Shown here piece by piece: positions 35,901-49,288 of a stretch of DNA of 64,000 nt. The position numbers were made by a program, and so were the translations under genes. The DNA is from Dioscorea cayenensis subsp. rotundata (lineage: Eukaryota > Streptophyta > Magnoliopsida > Dioscoreales > Dioscoreaceae), in the NCBI RefSeq assembly GCF_009730915.1, contig NC_052474.1:21859501-21923500 (forward strand), in the 5' to 3' direction. How positions within the stretch are numbered: position 1 is the stretch's first letter; every line of letters begins with the position of its first letter. The notes under the pieces are model-generated. The model saw nothing but the letters and a program-made list of their open reading frames with translations, was not told the DNA's origin and searched no databases.

Positions 35901-38900
35901 ATGAACATGAGGCACACTCTGTAAAGGATGATAAACTACGGTAACTACCATGAGAATCAACTTCTTTGTAGCATGACAAAATTTCACTTACCTGCAACAG
36001 GAAAAATGGTGAAAATTTGCCAAAACTTATGATTTCTATTTCTGTGCTTAGACAATCCTTTAGTTACCCCCTTCATTAGCACTCAAAGAATCCTTCATAG
36101 ATACCTACTTCATGTGCTGAACCCAAATTCCACTCATGATGCAATTGGACATGAGCTACATGGCAAGTTTATAAGTGTATGCATTGGTCATCTTGCCATG
36201 GATTCGATTCTCTAGGCTTAATAACTATTGATGTATTACAACACTATTTAGGATAAGCCAAGATTGATTTTTGTTAGTCTCTTGTTGTCTATATTGGCGC
36301 AATTGGATTAACTCAACCTACTAGGGGGTGCTACTCAGGTTTTGCGTGTAAAACACCCATCTCTTATTTTTCTCCTCCCTCCTTTAGCTAATACATTCTC
36401 TCCTTCAGTTGACTAGAAGACATTTTTCTCATCTCCGCCATACATCCTTTCTTAATCTCATGAATTGTTTGCATACTTCATCCATCAAATAAGATACATT
36501 ATGTATATCTTCGAGAAAGTGATTTCTCATTGTTAATATAGAGCTAACAAGTTGTAATAGTTATCTCTAAGTAGAAGTATAAACTGCTCTATAGGGGATG
36601 TTTCCATTTTTTTTGGGTTATGAGTGGAATTTATTCTTCTGCTGCTAAACCAACACAACAAAGTTACAAGATAAAAATTGAAGTTATAGTAGGAAACTTT
36701 TATACCATGGGTGCCTGGTGGTCTTCAACTTTGGCTGGACTCCTCTTTGGTGCTTATCATGGATATCAAGCTACTTTTTATTAAAGATCGTAAAAATACT
36801 AAACAAGCAATTTGATTAGACCTACTTTTACTTGTTGGAGTAATTTAGGCATCTGGGTTTTTGAGAAGATACAATATGACCCACAATTTTGAAATAATGC
36901 TAGAATTGGTCTGAACAGGTCATTGCGGTTTTCTTTTTTAAAGGACGTCCTTCTATCGTTAATTTACTGTCTTTGGTATTTGAAATGTTCACTGCTTTTG
37001 CCAGATCTGCAATGCTGTTGCTATTTCTCGATTACTCAATGCAACTCTTATTGTTCCAAAATTTTTGTACAATAGCGTTTGGAGAGATAGAAGGTAATTT
37101 TCTTTCATTATTTCATTTTGTTCAGTCCTTTAAATGCAAATGATCTGTATCGCAAACAAATAATTTTTTTGTGGCAATGTTGATTTCTAAGTCTTTAACT
37201 AGATCAGAATTTGACAATAATTTATTTTGAAACCAACAAAATGGATAATAATAACAACTCTATTTTGTGACTGATAGGAAACTTCAATTTGCACCCATAT
37301 CTAAATTCATCCGTAAATACTCGTCTATGAACACAATACCCTTTGCGTGTGGATATGCTCATTTTTACACTTATGGATGCCGCACGCTCATCTTTTTGTG
37401 GCAGGATTATATTGTTGTTCTTTATTATCATACTTTTACTACTGGTTTTCTGGCTGTTAGAATTGGGTCTGTATGATATTGCTTGACAAAGCCACGAGAT
37501 AACTACTTTATTACTAAGAAAAGTTTGAAACTGCACTAACAATAAGATTGCTCACATAACTTCTGGATAAACACACAGGGCTGCACTTCTTTTATGGCAA
37601 TTGACTTGGATGCCAATCCCCTGTTATTAGGCTGCAATCAAGCACGTAGATCTCCTGTAATACGGTTGCAATATGATGTGCAAATTTCATGCAATTCCTC
37701 TTGGCATCTTCCTATAGAATATTTGGCTAACAGATTATTAATGCCCGCCATACTTAACTTCTCCACCTTACTTAACTATGTTCATCAATTATAAAATTGA
37801 AATACAGTGATGCAGGGGTATGCGATCCTTAACGAATTATCTGGATCAAAATTACTCATTTTTAGCGGTATAATGAGGGACTGCATTAAATAATGGTTTC
37901 ATGTAAGATTGAATAATTTTTGCATGGGAATGAATGTAGGCAAAGTTTTGCAACTGCATAACAAAATTTATGATTTTGAAATGAAAGCCAAGCGACCTGG
38001 TTTAAACTTTTATCCCCTTCCCAAACATCTTTAGGCTCGAGCATTGTCCGCGGTGCTGTTAAACATCCTTCTTCTCTCCCTTTGTTGTGCTCCAGTGTGC
38101 TCTGCACATAGTATTTTATTTGAGTGATAGATCACTTCAGTTTTTTTTTTTTTTTAAATAAGTTTACATACTTGTACTTTGGAATAGGATAGATATGTAT
38201 ACTTCTTGTATCACAAACTGATTATCCCAATGTCAAGTTGATTGTTGCAATAGGCAGAGATTCTTGCAGATTCCAATATTGACAAGCAGATAGACACTGA
38301 ATATTTTTCTGAGAATCTTATTATTCTCCTTTTTTAGCTGCTGTGCTTCAGTATTTTTGTGGTATTTTTACTGTTAATAGAGTTTGATACATGCTGGTGA
38401 TATGCTTGGCTCAGCTATCAGAAAATTCAGAACTACAATATTGTTATAGTTTGACGCAGAAATGACATAATATTTTATATCTTAGTCAGTTCGGCAATAT
38501 ATATCAGGAGGAGCATTTTATAAATTATCTGAAAGATGATATTCGAATTGTGAAGGAACTGCCAATGGAACTGCAGTCATTAGACTTGGAAGCAATTGGT
38601 AGTGTTGTAAGTGCTGAATTTCCATATATACTTTATGGAATATTATGGGAAGTCTGAAAATTAAACATATTTGCATCTAGGTTTCATAGCATTAACTGAG
38701 TTTTTTTGACATGTTTGATAGGTGACTGATGCAGAAGTGATGAAAGAGGCAAAGCCAAGTATTTACTTGAAAAAGATTCTTCCGATTCTTCTTAAAAATT
38801 CTGTTGTCCACATTATTGGATTTGGAAATCGATTAGCATTTGACCCAATACCATTTGAACTGCAGGTAACTTTAATTCATATAATGTGGCTGATATATGT

Positions 38901-41900
38901 CGAACTGCACCAGCTCTTAAAATCACACTTCCACAGTACAATAACAAGTGAAGAATATATGTTCTTTACCTATACATTAGTTAGATTAACATGAAACGGG
39001 AGCATTAAATCAAATTTTAATTAATGTGATTATTTTGATATTTTTGAAGTGTGCCAGCTTTATTATTTTCAATTTCAATGGTTGAAATATTTCATTTGTC
39101 AAGAATAATTATATTGCTTAAGTTGTTTACCTTCATACGTCTTCCAACAAATCCTTTATGTTAGTTACGGTTTTGCAGACATCAGTTATTCATGACAATG
39201 ATTTGGCTTCTTGATTTCCACCGAGTATCTTACCTAAAGTTCTTGAGAATTGAAAATGTAGTTGCAACTTTGCAGGTGCACATAACTTAGCAATGTGGGC
39301 AGGTCTGGATTCGGGAAAGATAGTGTGAATATTGGGATTTTTATGAGTGAAATTGACAAGCCAAAAATTAAAAAAAAAAACTTTCCAAGGTTTATGAGTT
39401 TCTGAAGTATGTGGATTATAATAAAGAAAATCAATGATAAAATGTTGGGTGTGTGGTTACATGCTACATGTAATATGTACTAGTTATTTAGTATTCTTCT
39501 CAATATTGTGAAATTTTACGGTCATGCCACAGTGTAGTCAATTGAACTTCTAGACTAATGGCTTTCTGATGGCTTGAGTTTTTTATGTAGCTAAAATTCA
39601 TTACTCATTTTTTCCAATCATTGAGAGAGAGAATTCCATCATCTCTAATTTCTAAGCCAAAAGGCCTTTTTAATAGGATGATGGACTTGCAAAATTTAAT
39701 TTTATGACTGTTGACTGTTTAGTAACATAGTATTGTGTTACGTCCAACTGGTGCTGCTGTTTACAGTGATATCTTTTTAACAGAGGCTTCGATGCAGATG
39801 CAACTTCCATGCCCTACAATTTGTACAAAAAATACAAGAAACTGGTGCTTTGCTTGTCCAGAGGATGCGTAATCATAGATCACACTGGAAACCAATTGAA
39901 CAAAATCTGTTTGGTCAGTTTGCAGCAAAAACAAGCATAAATGAGAAGAAGTCCTCTTCTAAAACTGCCTCAAGATACTTAGCTGTGCATCTCAGGTTTG
40001 AAATTGATATGGCTGCATATTCAATGTGCTATTTTGGTGGTGGAAAAGATGAGGAAGAGGAGCTAGAAGCATACCGAGCAATTCATTTTCCTGCATTAAC
40101 ACTTATCAGAAACACCACAAAGTATGCTTTTTGTTGGTTGTATTTGGTTATTGCTCTTTGCATCTTAAAAAACTATTGCTAACCTTTTTATCTTATTAAC
40201 AACTTTATACCATTCCGCTGATTTACATATCGTTTTGTGTATTTATTTCCAACTAGTATCCTCCCTATATGCTTCTGAACTTCTTGATTCATGTACCAGG
40301 GTACCATCGGCTGCATTCTTACGATCTGAAGGACAGTGTCCTCTAACACCTGAAGAATCAGTTCTCATGCTTGTAGCCCTTGGTTTCAAGCGTAAAACAA
40401 GGGTATATCTTGCAGGTGCAAATATTTATGGAGGGAAGTCCAGAATGGCCGCATTGACTAGCCTATATCCTCATTTGGTGACCAAGGAAAGCCTTCTTTC
40501 GTCATCTGAAATTTCACCATTTCTTAACTTCTCATCCCAGGTAGTCATATTATTTCTTGCTGCACATAACATATTGTTATAATTTTTGTTCTGTTGAAAG
40601 CTATTTAGGAGATATATTGAAGCAATCCTTTCTTGGTCATCAAAGGAACATAAGTTAAAGTTCTCTGTATATATGTTCCCCTTAAAAATCTTCCTATATA
40701 CATCAAGCAACCCATAAATTGTGTTTTGTTTCTGAATACATTATGATTCGATTGTGATGACATAGTGCTGTGTTTAATAACAAATGGCGGTTGTACTGTC
40801 TTCCTCTAAGGATAAATATGGTACGACAAAGAAATATAAGAAAAATAAAGTGGTATGATAATAATAATGCAAAAGATATGTTTTTATTAGATAAAAACAC
40901 TACTAGATTTGTTAGGAAGACATTCTTGTGGATTAAAACTCATAGTAGCAAACACAATTGTTAGAGTGTTCCTTGTTTAACCTAAACCTTGTGATTGACA
41001 CGTTCTAAGGACAGAGAGGTCCTACGGTTGATACGTTAGAATGTTGTAGCCTTTGTGATATCATCACTTTGTCTGGTTCCTAACATCCAAGGTTTCAAGC
41101 TACTGCTTATACTATCTATACTTGATTGATTCTTGTCTCTTTGTTTTCTTCAAGCATAATATTGAGTTCAAGGTTTTGCCTCCGTATTGCATGTAAGATA
41201 CATGAGAATATACATACACAATGTTAGAACGCTAGGCATTTAAGCACCACCCACATCTTGTGACTATGATTGTGGTGCCTAGGCTGGCGCAAACTGCTTT
41301 TGTCCTTGAGAACCTCTATTATAAATTCTCTTGGCTATTTACTTTCCATTGGAATAATGATACAAGGCAGGATAAGCAAGAACCCCTGACCAACATATTA
41401 CTTTTTCAGCCATGGATTTTTTAACTTATACTGTCACTATGAACCTACCATCGCATAATGATCAGCAACATCCATCCCATTTCAGTTCAATTTATAGAAA
41501 TTGCTAATTGAAGCTAGGTTTAGTGTCCTGTCTGTTATTATTCTCAATATTAGTGTGAGATTGTAAGTCTTGTGTGTCTACCATTTCACCATCAAGGCAT
41601 CTTGAAAGTGAATTTTGAATATGATATCAAATTCTAAAGATAAATTATGCTCTCAAATAATCTTACTTTGTAATTGGAAAGCATGCCGAATTATACGAGA
41701 ATTGGGATTTCATTCAAAGGTTTATTAGGCAATTCGGTTACTTCCACCAGACACATGAAGTGATCAATCTGAATTTTGATTCGCAGTTAGCTGCCCTTGA
41801 CTTCATTGTATGCGCGGCTGCAGACGCATTTGCTATGACAGACTCAGGGAGCCAGTTTTCATCTCTTGTATCAGGTTATCGAATGTACTATGGTGGTGGA

Positions 41901-42095
41901 AAATTACCCACCATACGACCTAACAAACGCCGGCTGGCTAATATTTTCTTGAAGAATAATACTATTGAGTGGAAGACATTTGAGCAGAGAGTGCGGAAGA
42001 CTGTGAGGCAGACTAAGCAGGTTGACGAAAGGCCAGTTGCGAGGAGTGTTTATCGACACCCGAGAACTCCAGCGTGCATGTGCAGGACTGAGTAA
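32972..42095 (+). CDS. O-fucosyltransferase family protein (DUF246 type), Golgi type II membrane protein
   Basis: Ten exons: 32972-33472, 34914-35003, 35100-35199, 35305-35366, 37005-37093, 38486-38606, 38722-38865, 39784-40121, 40300-40540 and 41787-42095. They give a continuous 664-residue frame. The N-terminus is long, Ser/Pro-rich and cytosolic. A transmembrane anchor (ARGVAAWIAVVGFFFLMNW) follows near residues 120-140. The lumenal domain has the family motifs: SANGGINQQRVAICNAVAIS with NATLIVPKF, RYLAVHLRFEIDMAAYSMC, LTPEESVLMLVALGF, and AFAMTDSGSQFSSLVSGYRMYYGGGK near the C-terminus. These are nucleotide-sugar binding elements of plant GT65-like proteins. It resembles the FRIABLE1/ESMD1-type members linked to pectin and cell adhesion, but the precise orthologue is uncertain. 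The start ATG lies in a clear context (CCATGGCG). It ends PRTPACMCRTE. Confidence 0.93.
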
Positions 42096-44518
42096 AACTG
42101 TCTAAACATTTTCTTTCCGGGGCTGATACTAAACCGATTTTTCTCCATTGCAGTAAGTTACAGAGCGTTGACCAAATGATTGTAATTTGCAGATTAACCT
42201 GAATTTTAGGTATTGCATGGGCAGGGGAAGGATTTCTAGTTGTCAGGAGAGCGTTTAACCTATGTTGATTCACTATGTAAATGATACACTTGTGTATTCC
42301 ATTAAATTGTTGATCTTTTTCATAATGGAAATGGTGTTATTGTTGAGAGGCACAAAAAAGAAAAAAAAAAGGCTTTTACTATTTAATTTTAACCAAAATG
42401 GTTGTTTATAATTGAACATCAAGTTCATCCCAAAGTTCACCAGTTTTGGAATCCAAAATCTATTCATTTGGGAATGCTTGGTGGTTTAAGCCAAAAATTG
42501 TACTCCTAAGCTCAATTTAAAATTTATATAGTCTCATGTGTCATTAATTCTTTTCTGAGGACACATGTTAGACTGTGATAGACTAGAACCAGAAAATACC
42601 CAGATTCTCCAACTAGGCAATATGAGCTCCTCAATTTGGGTGTGAAATGCTGATCATTCAACCCAAGTTGAACAAACCAAAGAGCTAAAATTTAATACAT
42701 CTGGGAAGCACAGCATGAAGAGTTTAGAGTTCATCTTACATTTACCACAACCATTCCAAGCAAAATTAAAAAATAATAATAAATAAATAAAGGAAATAAT
42801 TGGGAGCAGCCTTTTTCTTGAATGTTACCCTTGCTGAAAACCAAAAAAGAGTACAAGCATTTGGAACAAAAATTTACAGAGCACCGAGCTCTTGACAATT
42901 TATAATTGTAAATAGTTTTGTAATTGTATGAGTACATGGTTTTGAGTTATTGAATTTCTAAGTTCATTTAATCATGCAAGGATTAACATGCCTCTCAGTA
43001 CTCTGCAAGGAGGTCAAAGGATAAGCAAACACCTGCAAGGCATAAATGTTCAGCTTCATCAAAACCATCATATTTAAAGAAAAAATAAGAAGAGTTTAAC
43101 TGATACTTTTTATCTAGCATAATTAGGTTGTGATTATAGAATTTCTCTCATATCATCCCCCAATAAAACTGAAATGATACTTCGAAGAGAATAACATCTA
43201 TTACTCTGCTCATCTTTTCATTAAAAAAGAATCTAAAGTGATTGACTCAGCATCTATCAATATAAGGAAAGTACAATAATGAGCTACACATTTCCCATGA
43301 CGATCTAGCCAAACTTCTAATTTTATTTGAGAAATTTACCACAATTCTGCCAGGTAATTCAAGGGACATCTCTCAAATAAAATTTATAACCATAGTATAT
43401 TTCCATTCTTTTCTAAGACAGATATTAAAACATGCAACTAAATCAACTTTCTTTTCTAGTCATGATTTAAAGGATCAAGTGCGATGTTCGTCCCTAAATT
43501 AAGCACCTTTGGTCATTTTGGTTGTTGAACTCAAAAGCCGATCAATTTCGTCCCTAAACCTAGAAAAGAATGTAAAATCCAGATCAAAATGAGCAACTTT
43601 TTATTGGTTCAATGTCAGAGATTATATCTAAACGCTACACATAGTTCTTGGACCAAATGAACAAAAGGCATAAGTCATGGAACAATGTTGGACTTAACCC
43701 TTCTTTAAACACATCTGTCCTTTTCACATCACAAATTATTCACATACATAGCTCTTTGCACACAACAATTTGTGAGATTTTAGTGCTTGTTGTTTTCCCA
43801 ATTATCATGAATCTTAAAACACTAGCAAATATACAATCCATTAATTGTGTAATACCTATAAACTATAAAATTCACTCTTTAAAATTCTCAAAACAAAACA
43901 AGTGTCATATCTCAAAACCAATTTCTTAGAAGCTCAGGAGATCACTCAAGCATCAGACTTTCTACTTCTTTAACAAGCACAAAACATATAAAGGATTTAC
44001 AGAATGGCATTTACTTCTCAAATGCACTATAACAATTTTTAACAAATCCTTAAAAACCAATTTTTCTTTTGAAGCAATACTAATAAATATTCAACCTTAT
44101 CCACATCACAATTCAAAGTGTTTTAAGCTCAAACTCCCAGAATTGAAACCTAAAATAAAGTTAATTCATAAATGCTAAGAAAATTACACTCGCAATAATC
44201 AAAACTCTCTGATCGCCATGAAATGAAGACAACTCCAAACAAGTGGAAATACTCCATTTACTGAGAAACATGAGCTATATGATTCTAGCATGCCATCAAG
44301 AGTGATAACCAAACCTTTCAAAGCCCTAAGCCTTCAAAAAGTAACCTAAAACACAACCCCCACCAGGCAAGAAATACTCAAAGAAACAAACCTACAAAAA
44401 AAGAATAAAAATTCAAACTTTACAAGATTTCTTCCAAAGTGCAACACAAAGAATTTTTTTTTTCCTTTTATTTGGCAGATTAAATGGAAGGATATTCATA
44501 CCAGAAAACAAATTGACA
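42096..44518. other. spacer between convergent genes
   Basis: It contains the 3' UTR of the O-fucosyltransferase and the 3' side of the small membrane-protein gene, which may have untranslated exons here. A stretch near 43480-43580 with two GTCCCTAAA strings looks like a decayed transposon edge. No coding segment is supported. Confidence 0.5.
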
Positions 44519-44796
44519 TCATTTGATCTCATCAATGGCGCCATTAGAACCATCTTCAACCGCAGTAACAGCAATTGATTGAGATCGCATAGTAGCGTCT
44601 TCTTCATTGAGTAGCTTCTCCATATCTCTCATTCTAGTGGTCACGACATTAGTAATAAGAACTACAGCAAAGAGAGAAGATTAGGGCATGAGATACAGAC
44701 GGAACTGGAAGGAAAGAGAGTACCTGCGGCCGTTCCCAGCGTCCAAATCCACAAGATCTTCAGGCCGGGGCTCTTCTCGGACCACCTCGTCACCAT
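44519..44796 (-). CDS. 71-residue single-pass membrane protein, function unknown
   Basis: Two exons on the minus strand: 44796-44724 (24 codons plus one base) and 44661-44519 (stop TGA), joined by a canonical intron (GCCGCAG/GTACTC and TGCTGTAG/TTCTT). The product starts MVTRWSEKSPGLK. One hydrophobic segment follows (ILWIWTLGTAAVLITNVV, about residues 14-31), then a charged tail with RMRDMEKLLNEEDATMRSQ. Short proteins of this plan, one N-terminal membrane span and a polar C-terminus, are widespread in plants and often uncharacterised; a mitochondrial membrane or Golgi location would be a guess. The GC-rich first exon and the AT-rich second fit neighbouring genes. The ATG at 44796 is preferred because it gives the basic start directly before the membrane span. 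Confidence 0.75.
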
Positions 44797-46688
44797 TGGA
44801 GCTGCAGCGAAAGGGATGATCGAGAGCTCTCTTCCCAAATCTCCATTTGGGGAAACCCTAATAAAACCCTAAAAACGGGATCTTTTCAGAAAACCCCTCT
44901 GAGATTTAGGAAATTAGGTAGAGGGCATTATTTATTCTCGATGTTTTTACAACGAGAGCCCTGCTTAATCTCATAATTTGAAATTGAAATTTCAAAACAA
45001 TTTATTTATTTATTTAATCCATGATCATCAGCATCAACTTTATTTCCCATGATTTAATTTTTTAAATCATTTAATAATTATGTTTTTATCTATTAATTCA
45101 AATTAGTTTGTTAATTATTAATTTTGTAGTAAGTGTTTTAGCATAAAAATTCTTGAGGAAAAAAAAATTTTGTTATTGAATTGAATAAAAAAATTTATAA
45201 TAAATACAAAAAAACCAAACACTTACCATAAATTTATACTTAATAACAATTTAACAAGTTACTATACTAATAACCAAATAGTAAACATTTATAACAATAA
45301 CCAAATATTAAGATATTTATAGCAATAACTGTACAATAAGATATTTAATTCTTATGCAGAAAGTTAAGAATTCGACTTTCTCTCAATACATAGTTAAAAA
45401 ACAATGTGTGTGGTGATTTATAGACATTATTATATAATAATAACAATAATAATAATAATAGGAAACTATTTTCATTTATATCTTTCTAACCTTCTAACCG
45501 AATTCTATCCATTTTTATATTTAAACTAAATGAGTTTATTATGCAAATAATTCTTAAATCATTAAAGCATAAATTATTCAATGAAAGCTCAGCGGCCGGT
45601 TTTTCAATACTACTTATTTATTGATCTAAACTGTATTTTTCAATTTTCATGAAAAATAATAATGGTGTTTAAATTCTATTTTTGAATTAATAATGTTTTA
45701 ATTTAATTTGTTTATTATTTAAATGAGCTTACAAAAACAAATATGAATTGTTTAATAACAACGGAGGCAGTAGTTTTCTAATGCTACTCATGTAATAATT
45801 AAAATTTTGTGCATAGGATAATCCATAATAAAAAGAGCTTGTGTCACAAAGATAATATTATTTTAAAAAATTTTATGTAAAATCTTACCAGGAAAAATAA
45901 TAAACAATATTGGTATTTAGTTTGTAAGTTATTCGAATAAATTTTAAAAACTAAATAAGAATTGTTCAATATTTAGTTTTTTTATTCTATTTCTTAATTA
46001 GAAAAATTATAAAGGCTGCTTCAATCCAATTTGTTTATTATTTATTAATTGAAAAAGTGTGAGAAAACAAAACATAAGTTATTCAATTACAGTTCAACTG
46101 GTTTCTTAATTTATAAGAATGAACTATGACAAAACCAACACCACCCTAGTTACTGTCAATTGATGCATCAGAAAGCATATATATATATATATATAGATAT
46201 ATATATAATAATATTTTAGATGAATCTGAATTGAAATAATTAAGGAAAAAACTCTACCTTCAAAGGTTAGGATCCTTGGAAAAATCTTTTACATAATCTA
46301 TTGAGGTGGTGGCTATCCAAACTGGATCCATCTAATTAAAGACCTTGGAAAATATATATAGAGACATCTAGCTTTTCATATATATATATATATATATATA
46401 TGTTCCAATTAAGCCATGGCCAGATAAATGATTGAAGCCATCCAAATATATATTTAGTAGTGCTTGTCTTTCTCCAGCCACATTCCATCCAAAATGCTTT
46501 GGCCTAAATTAATTAATTAAAATGCACATGCTTAATCTCTTCAATAATTGGTTTTCCAAATTATTTGAGCCTTGGAACATATATATGTTAAAGAAATGAT
46601 TGATGTCCTCCCATTGACAGCCCCATAAATCACTTACAGCAAGGATTTGGAACCATACATTCTATTTGGAATGATAAAGAAAAGTACG
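44797..46688. other. AT-rich intergenic region
   Basis: Very AT-rich with no open frames of note. It contains (TA)n runs near 46178-46205 and 46378-46401 and an (AAT)n run near 45436-45460. Confidence 0.6.
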
Positions 46689-46700
46689 TGTGTGTGTTTT

Positions 46701-46928
46701 TATACAAGAACAGACAGTTCGAAGGTTCTGCTAAATCATCACGGGTGTGTACAAATCTCGATAGAGTAAGTGGAGGCGGGCCCACGCACATATGGGTGTT
46801 GGGACCACTCGCACACAACCACCGCTCACATCTCCCAGTGCTCTCAGCCGAGAATCGAACTCTCACCACTCAATGAAAAACTCTATCGACCACCCGTATA
46901 TCAATAGACCATCTGGTCGTTGGCGGTA
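46701..46928 (-). mobile_element. tRNA-derived SINE-like element
   Basis: On the minus strand an A-box-like TGGTCTATTGA (46911-46901) is followed about 38 nt later by a B-box-like GAGTTCGATTCTC (46862-46850). This is the order and spacing of an internal RNA polymerase III promoter. The body is GC-richer than its surroundings and ends at the low-coordinate side in an A-rich TATAAAAA tail. Both ends are flanked by a GTGTGTGTTTT-type direct repeat (about 46689-46700 and 46929-46940), a plausible target duplication. There is no tRNA cloverleaf, so it is not a tRNA gene. Confidence 0.65.
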
Positions 46929-46940
46929 AGTGTGTGTTTT

Positions 46941-47563
46941 AACTCTACCATGCATGTGGAGTAAACATCATATATAGATTAAAGTATTATTATTAGATCT
47001 AGGCAACCAAACCCAAAAATTAATTATCTACTTCTGGCCGGGTTGATATGTCCTAGCTAGCTAGGTTCTGAATGAGATCCAGGATTAACTTGGTTACTCA
47101 AAAGATATTTAATTAATAGCATTGAAATCCCAACTGAAATTATCATTAATCAAGTCAACAAATTGTAAATTATCATGGATAAGATACATGTTGAGAAAAA
47201 TTAGGTTTGTAATTGATAGGCACATCAAAAACTCATGGATCATTGAAGACTGAGGAAATACTAGCAGGGTTCACTGATCAATTCAGCCAAATATATATAT
47301 ATATATATATTTGACATAATCAATATTTCTGCAAAGGGATCGATCTCAAGTTTCTTATAGTCAATACTCACTACATATTTTTCAAAAGTAACTCTGTTCC
47401 AAGAAATAAGAGGCTAGGAAAGCCATTTCGATTGTTGTTCTTAAACCAAAAAAAAAAATTCTGGCTGATTTAGCTATTTGATTTAAAGATATACAGGGAT
47501 CGCATAAACAACTAAGGTATATAAAAAGAAATAGACATAAGCACACTGTTTATGAGAACCACC
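46941..47563. other. intergenic spacer
   Basis: AT-rich, including (TA)n at about 47291-47310. Nothing coding is seen. Confidence 0.55.
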
Positions 47564-48650
47564 CTACCAACATGTGAGATATGGAAGTGTTTCCGAACAA
47601 AAATGATGTTTTGAACTTTGGAAACCATAGATAGAAAATTTTGAATGGACAACTTGTGAAGAGAGATATATAGTAATGCCTAAATAAGTAAATGGGAAAG
47701 AACCAACATTGAAGCTCAAGACATTGCTAATCCCCCTAACAAGCCTCCTATTGAGCCAATTGGGAAAGTAGACAATGGATTTAGAGGAGTTAGGATTCTG
47801 ACATGCAAGCCTCCTATTGAGCCAATTGGGAAAGTAGACAATGGATTTAGAGGAGTTAGGATTCTGACATGTCAACGTGGAGTACACCAATAGACATAAT
47901 TTAATATTCCTAGCAACAGGTCGATCTAGAAGCCTTAATGATGAGGATTAAATTGTCCGCATATATCAAGTAATTGAAGTTATTAGCAAGTCTAGAATTA
48001 AAACCTAGGATCATTCCAATGCCAAGCGTGTGATTTAAAATTGAAGTGAGGTTTTGAGAAACAAGGACAATAAGATAAGAAGACAATGGGTCACCTTGTG
48101 TAATGTTGCTATACAAGCACATAAATATATCCAAGATAGCCATATAGTGGGAAAACCCATTTTGGCCCGGTAGCAAGAGTAGCTTTTCAACTAATGGTAT
48201 TATAAGCCTTCTCAATGTCTATTTTGACAATCATCCTAGGATGATAGCTAAAATCCTAATCTAAAGTATAAACCGTGATAATATTGTCAGCAGGAAATCT
48301 GCCTCGGATAAAACCGGTATGTTCCCTACCTATAAGCTTGGGAATAAACAATTTCAATCCATTGGCGAGAATTTCAGCAATGATTTTATAACATATATTT
48401 CACAAAGAAATCGGGTGATAATCAGAAACTCTTTTGAGATTATCCTTTTTAAGGATTACTCTTTAAAAATAAGAGTAATGAAAGTTAAACTCCAAGATTT
48501 AGGCAAGAGAGTAGTAAGAAAGAAATGATTAACAGCCTCAAATAACTTATCTTGAACATCATGCCAAAAAAATTTTTATAAAAATCAATGTTAAACCCAT
48601 CCAGTCCTCGGACCAAAGTTTTGTAAAGTGATTAATGGAAACATTTTCAA
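47564..48650 (-). pseudogene. decayed LINE (non-LTR) reverse transcriptase fragment
   Basis: On the minus strand, pieces typical of plant L1-type reverse transcriptase appear in order. They are a DGFNIDFYKNFF block near 48560-48610, KIDIEKAYNTIS near 48200-48230, then NITQGDPLSSYLIVLVSQNLTS and FNYLIYADNLILI in the 47910-48215 frame, and SFPFTYLGITIYLS in 47564-47890. The catalytic FADD-type box reads YADN, so the second catalytic Asp is lost. Frames switch repeatedly, and neither the endonuclease nor the 3' tail is visible, so this is a 5'-truncated inactive relic. Confidence 0.85.
47740..47871. repeat. perfect 66 bp tandem duplication within LINE relic
   Basis: A unit starting CAAGCCTCCTATTGAGCCAA at 47740 is repeated at 47806 without mismatch as far as I can read. 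The 66 bp period is 22 codons, so it keeps the frame and produces two copies of SIVYFPNWLNRRL. Perfect identity inside a decayed relic implies a recent event or an assembly duplication. Confidence 0.9.
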
Positions 48651-49288
48651 TGTTAACACCTTTCAACTGAAATGAGTTTTAAAAACAACTCAAGTTGTTT
48701 AGAAAATGGATCGATCCGCAGCTTGCCGATTTTCAATGCTATTTGCATATATTGGTCAAAATTATGCATAAGACCGTAAGTTTATCTATGCACATAAAAT
48801 ATCATTTTCAAGCAGTATGCATAATACATATAATACAATAGTACCATGCATGAAGCATCAAAATACTAAAGTTATTTAAACAAGGAAACATAATTCAGAT
48901 AACAACTCATCAATGCACAAAATGATAACACAACTTATAAATTAATTAATATATACAGCATACAAATTAAAGATGTTAATGGGTTTTAAATGTAAAACAC
49001 TTGAACATTTGATATGTTTGGGGGGTTTTTTTCATTTCATAGTTTTGGATATGCAATTAAGACACACAACTTCTTCGTTGTTCTTCTTAATTCCCATGCT
49101 TACAGACTGTTTTAGTTACAACATCCCAAAAAGAAGCAAGATCAGATAACACAAATACAAATTAATACACATATATATGACCTTCAAATTTCAGTTCCTG
49201 CATGATCTGTCACTACTAATAATTCCACATGCTTTCATGACTATATATCTATATATAATATTATAATATATATATATATATATATATA
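48651..49288. other. intergenic spacer downstream of ABI3
   Basis: AT-rich, with (TA)n at about 49258-49289 abutting the ABI3 stop region. Around 48725-48775 lies a string (CAATGCTATTTGCATATATTGGTCAAAATTATGCATAA) resembling the decayed flanks of the 79 bp array on the other side of ABI3. Confidence 0.5.

Noticed and set aside
43480..43580. MITE with GTCCCTAAA ends
   Set aside because: Two similar strings occur but in the same orientation and without defined tips; recorded only as a possible transposon relic.
46630..46876. Open frames of 62 and 79 codons on both strands
   Set aside because: Both overlap the SINE-like element and neither resembles a protein.
46850..46911. tRNA gene
   Set aside because: A-box and B-box-like strings are present but no cloverleaf or acceptor stem can be formed; SINE reading preferred.
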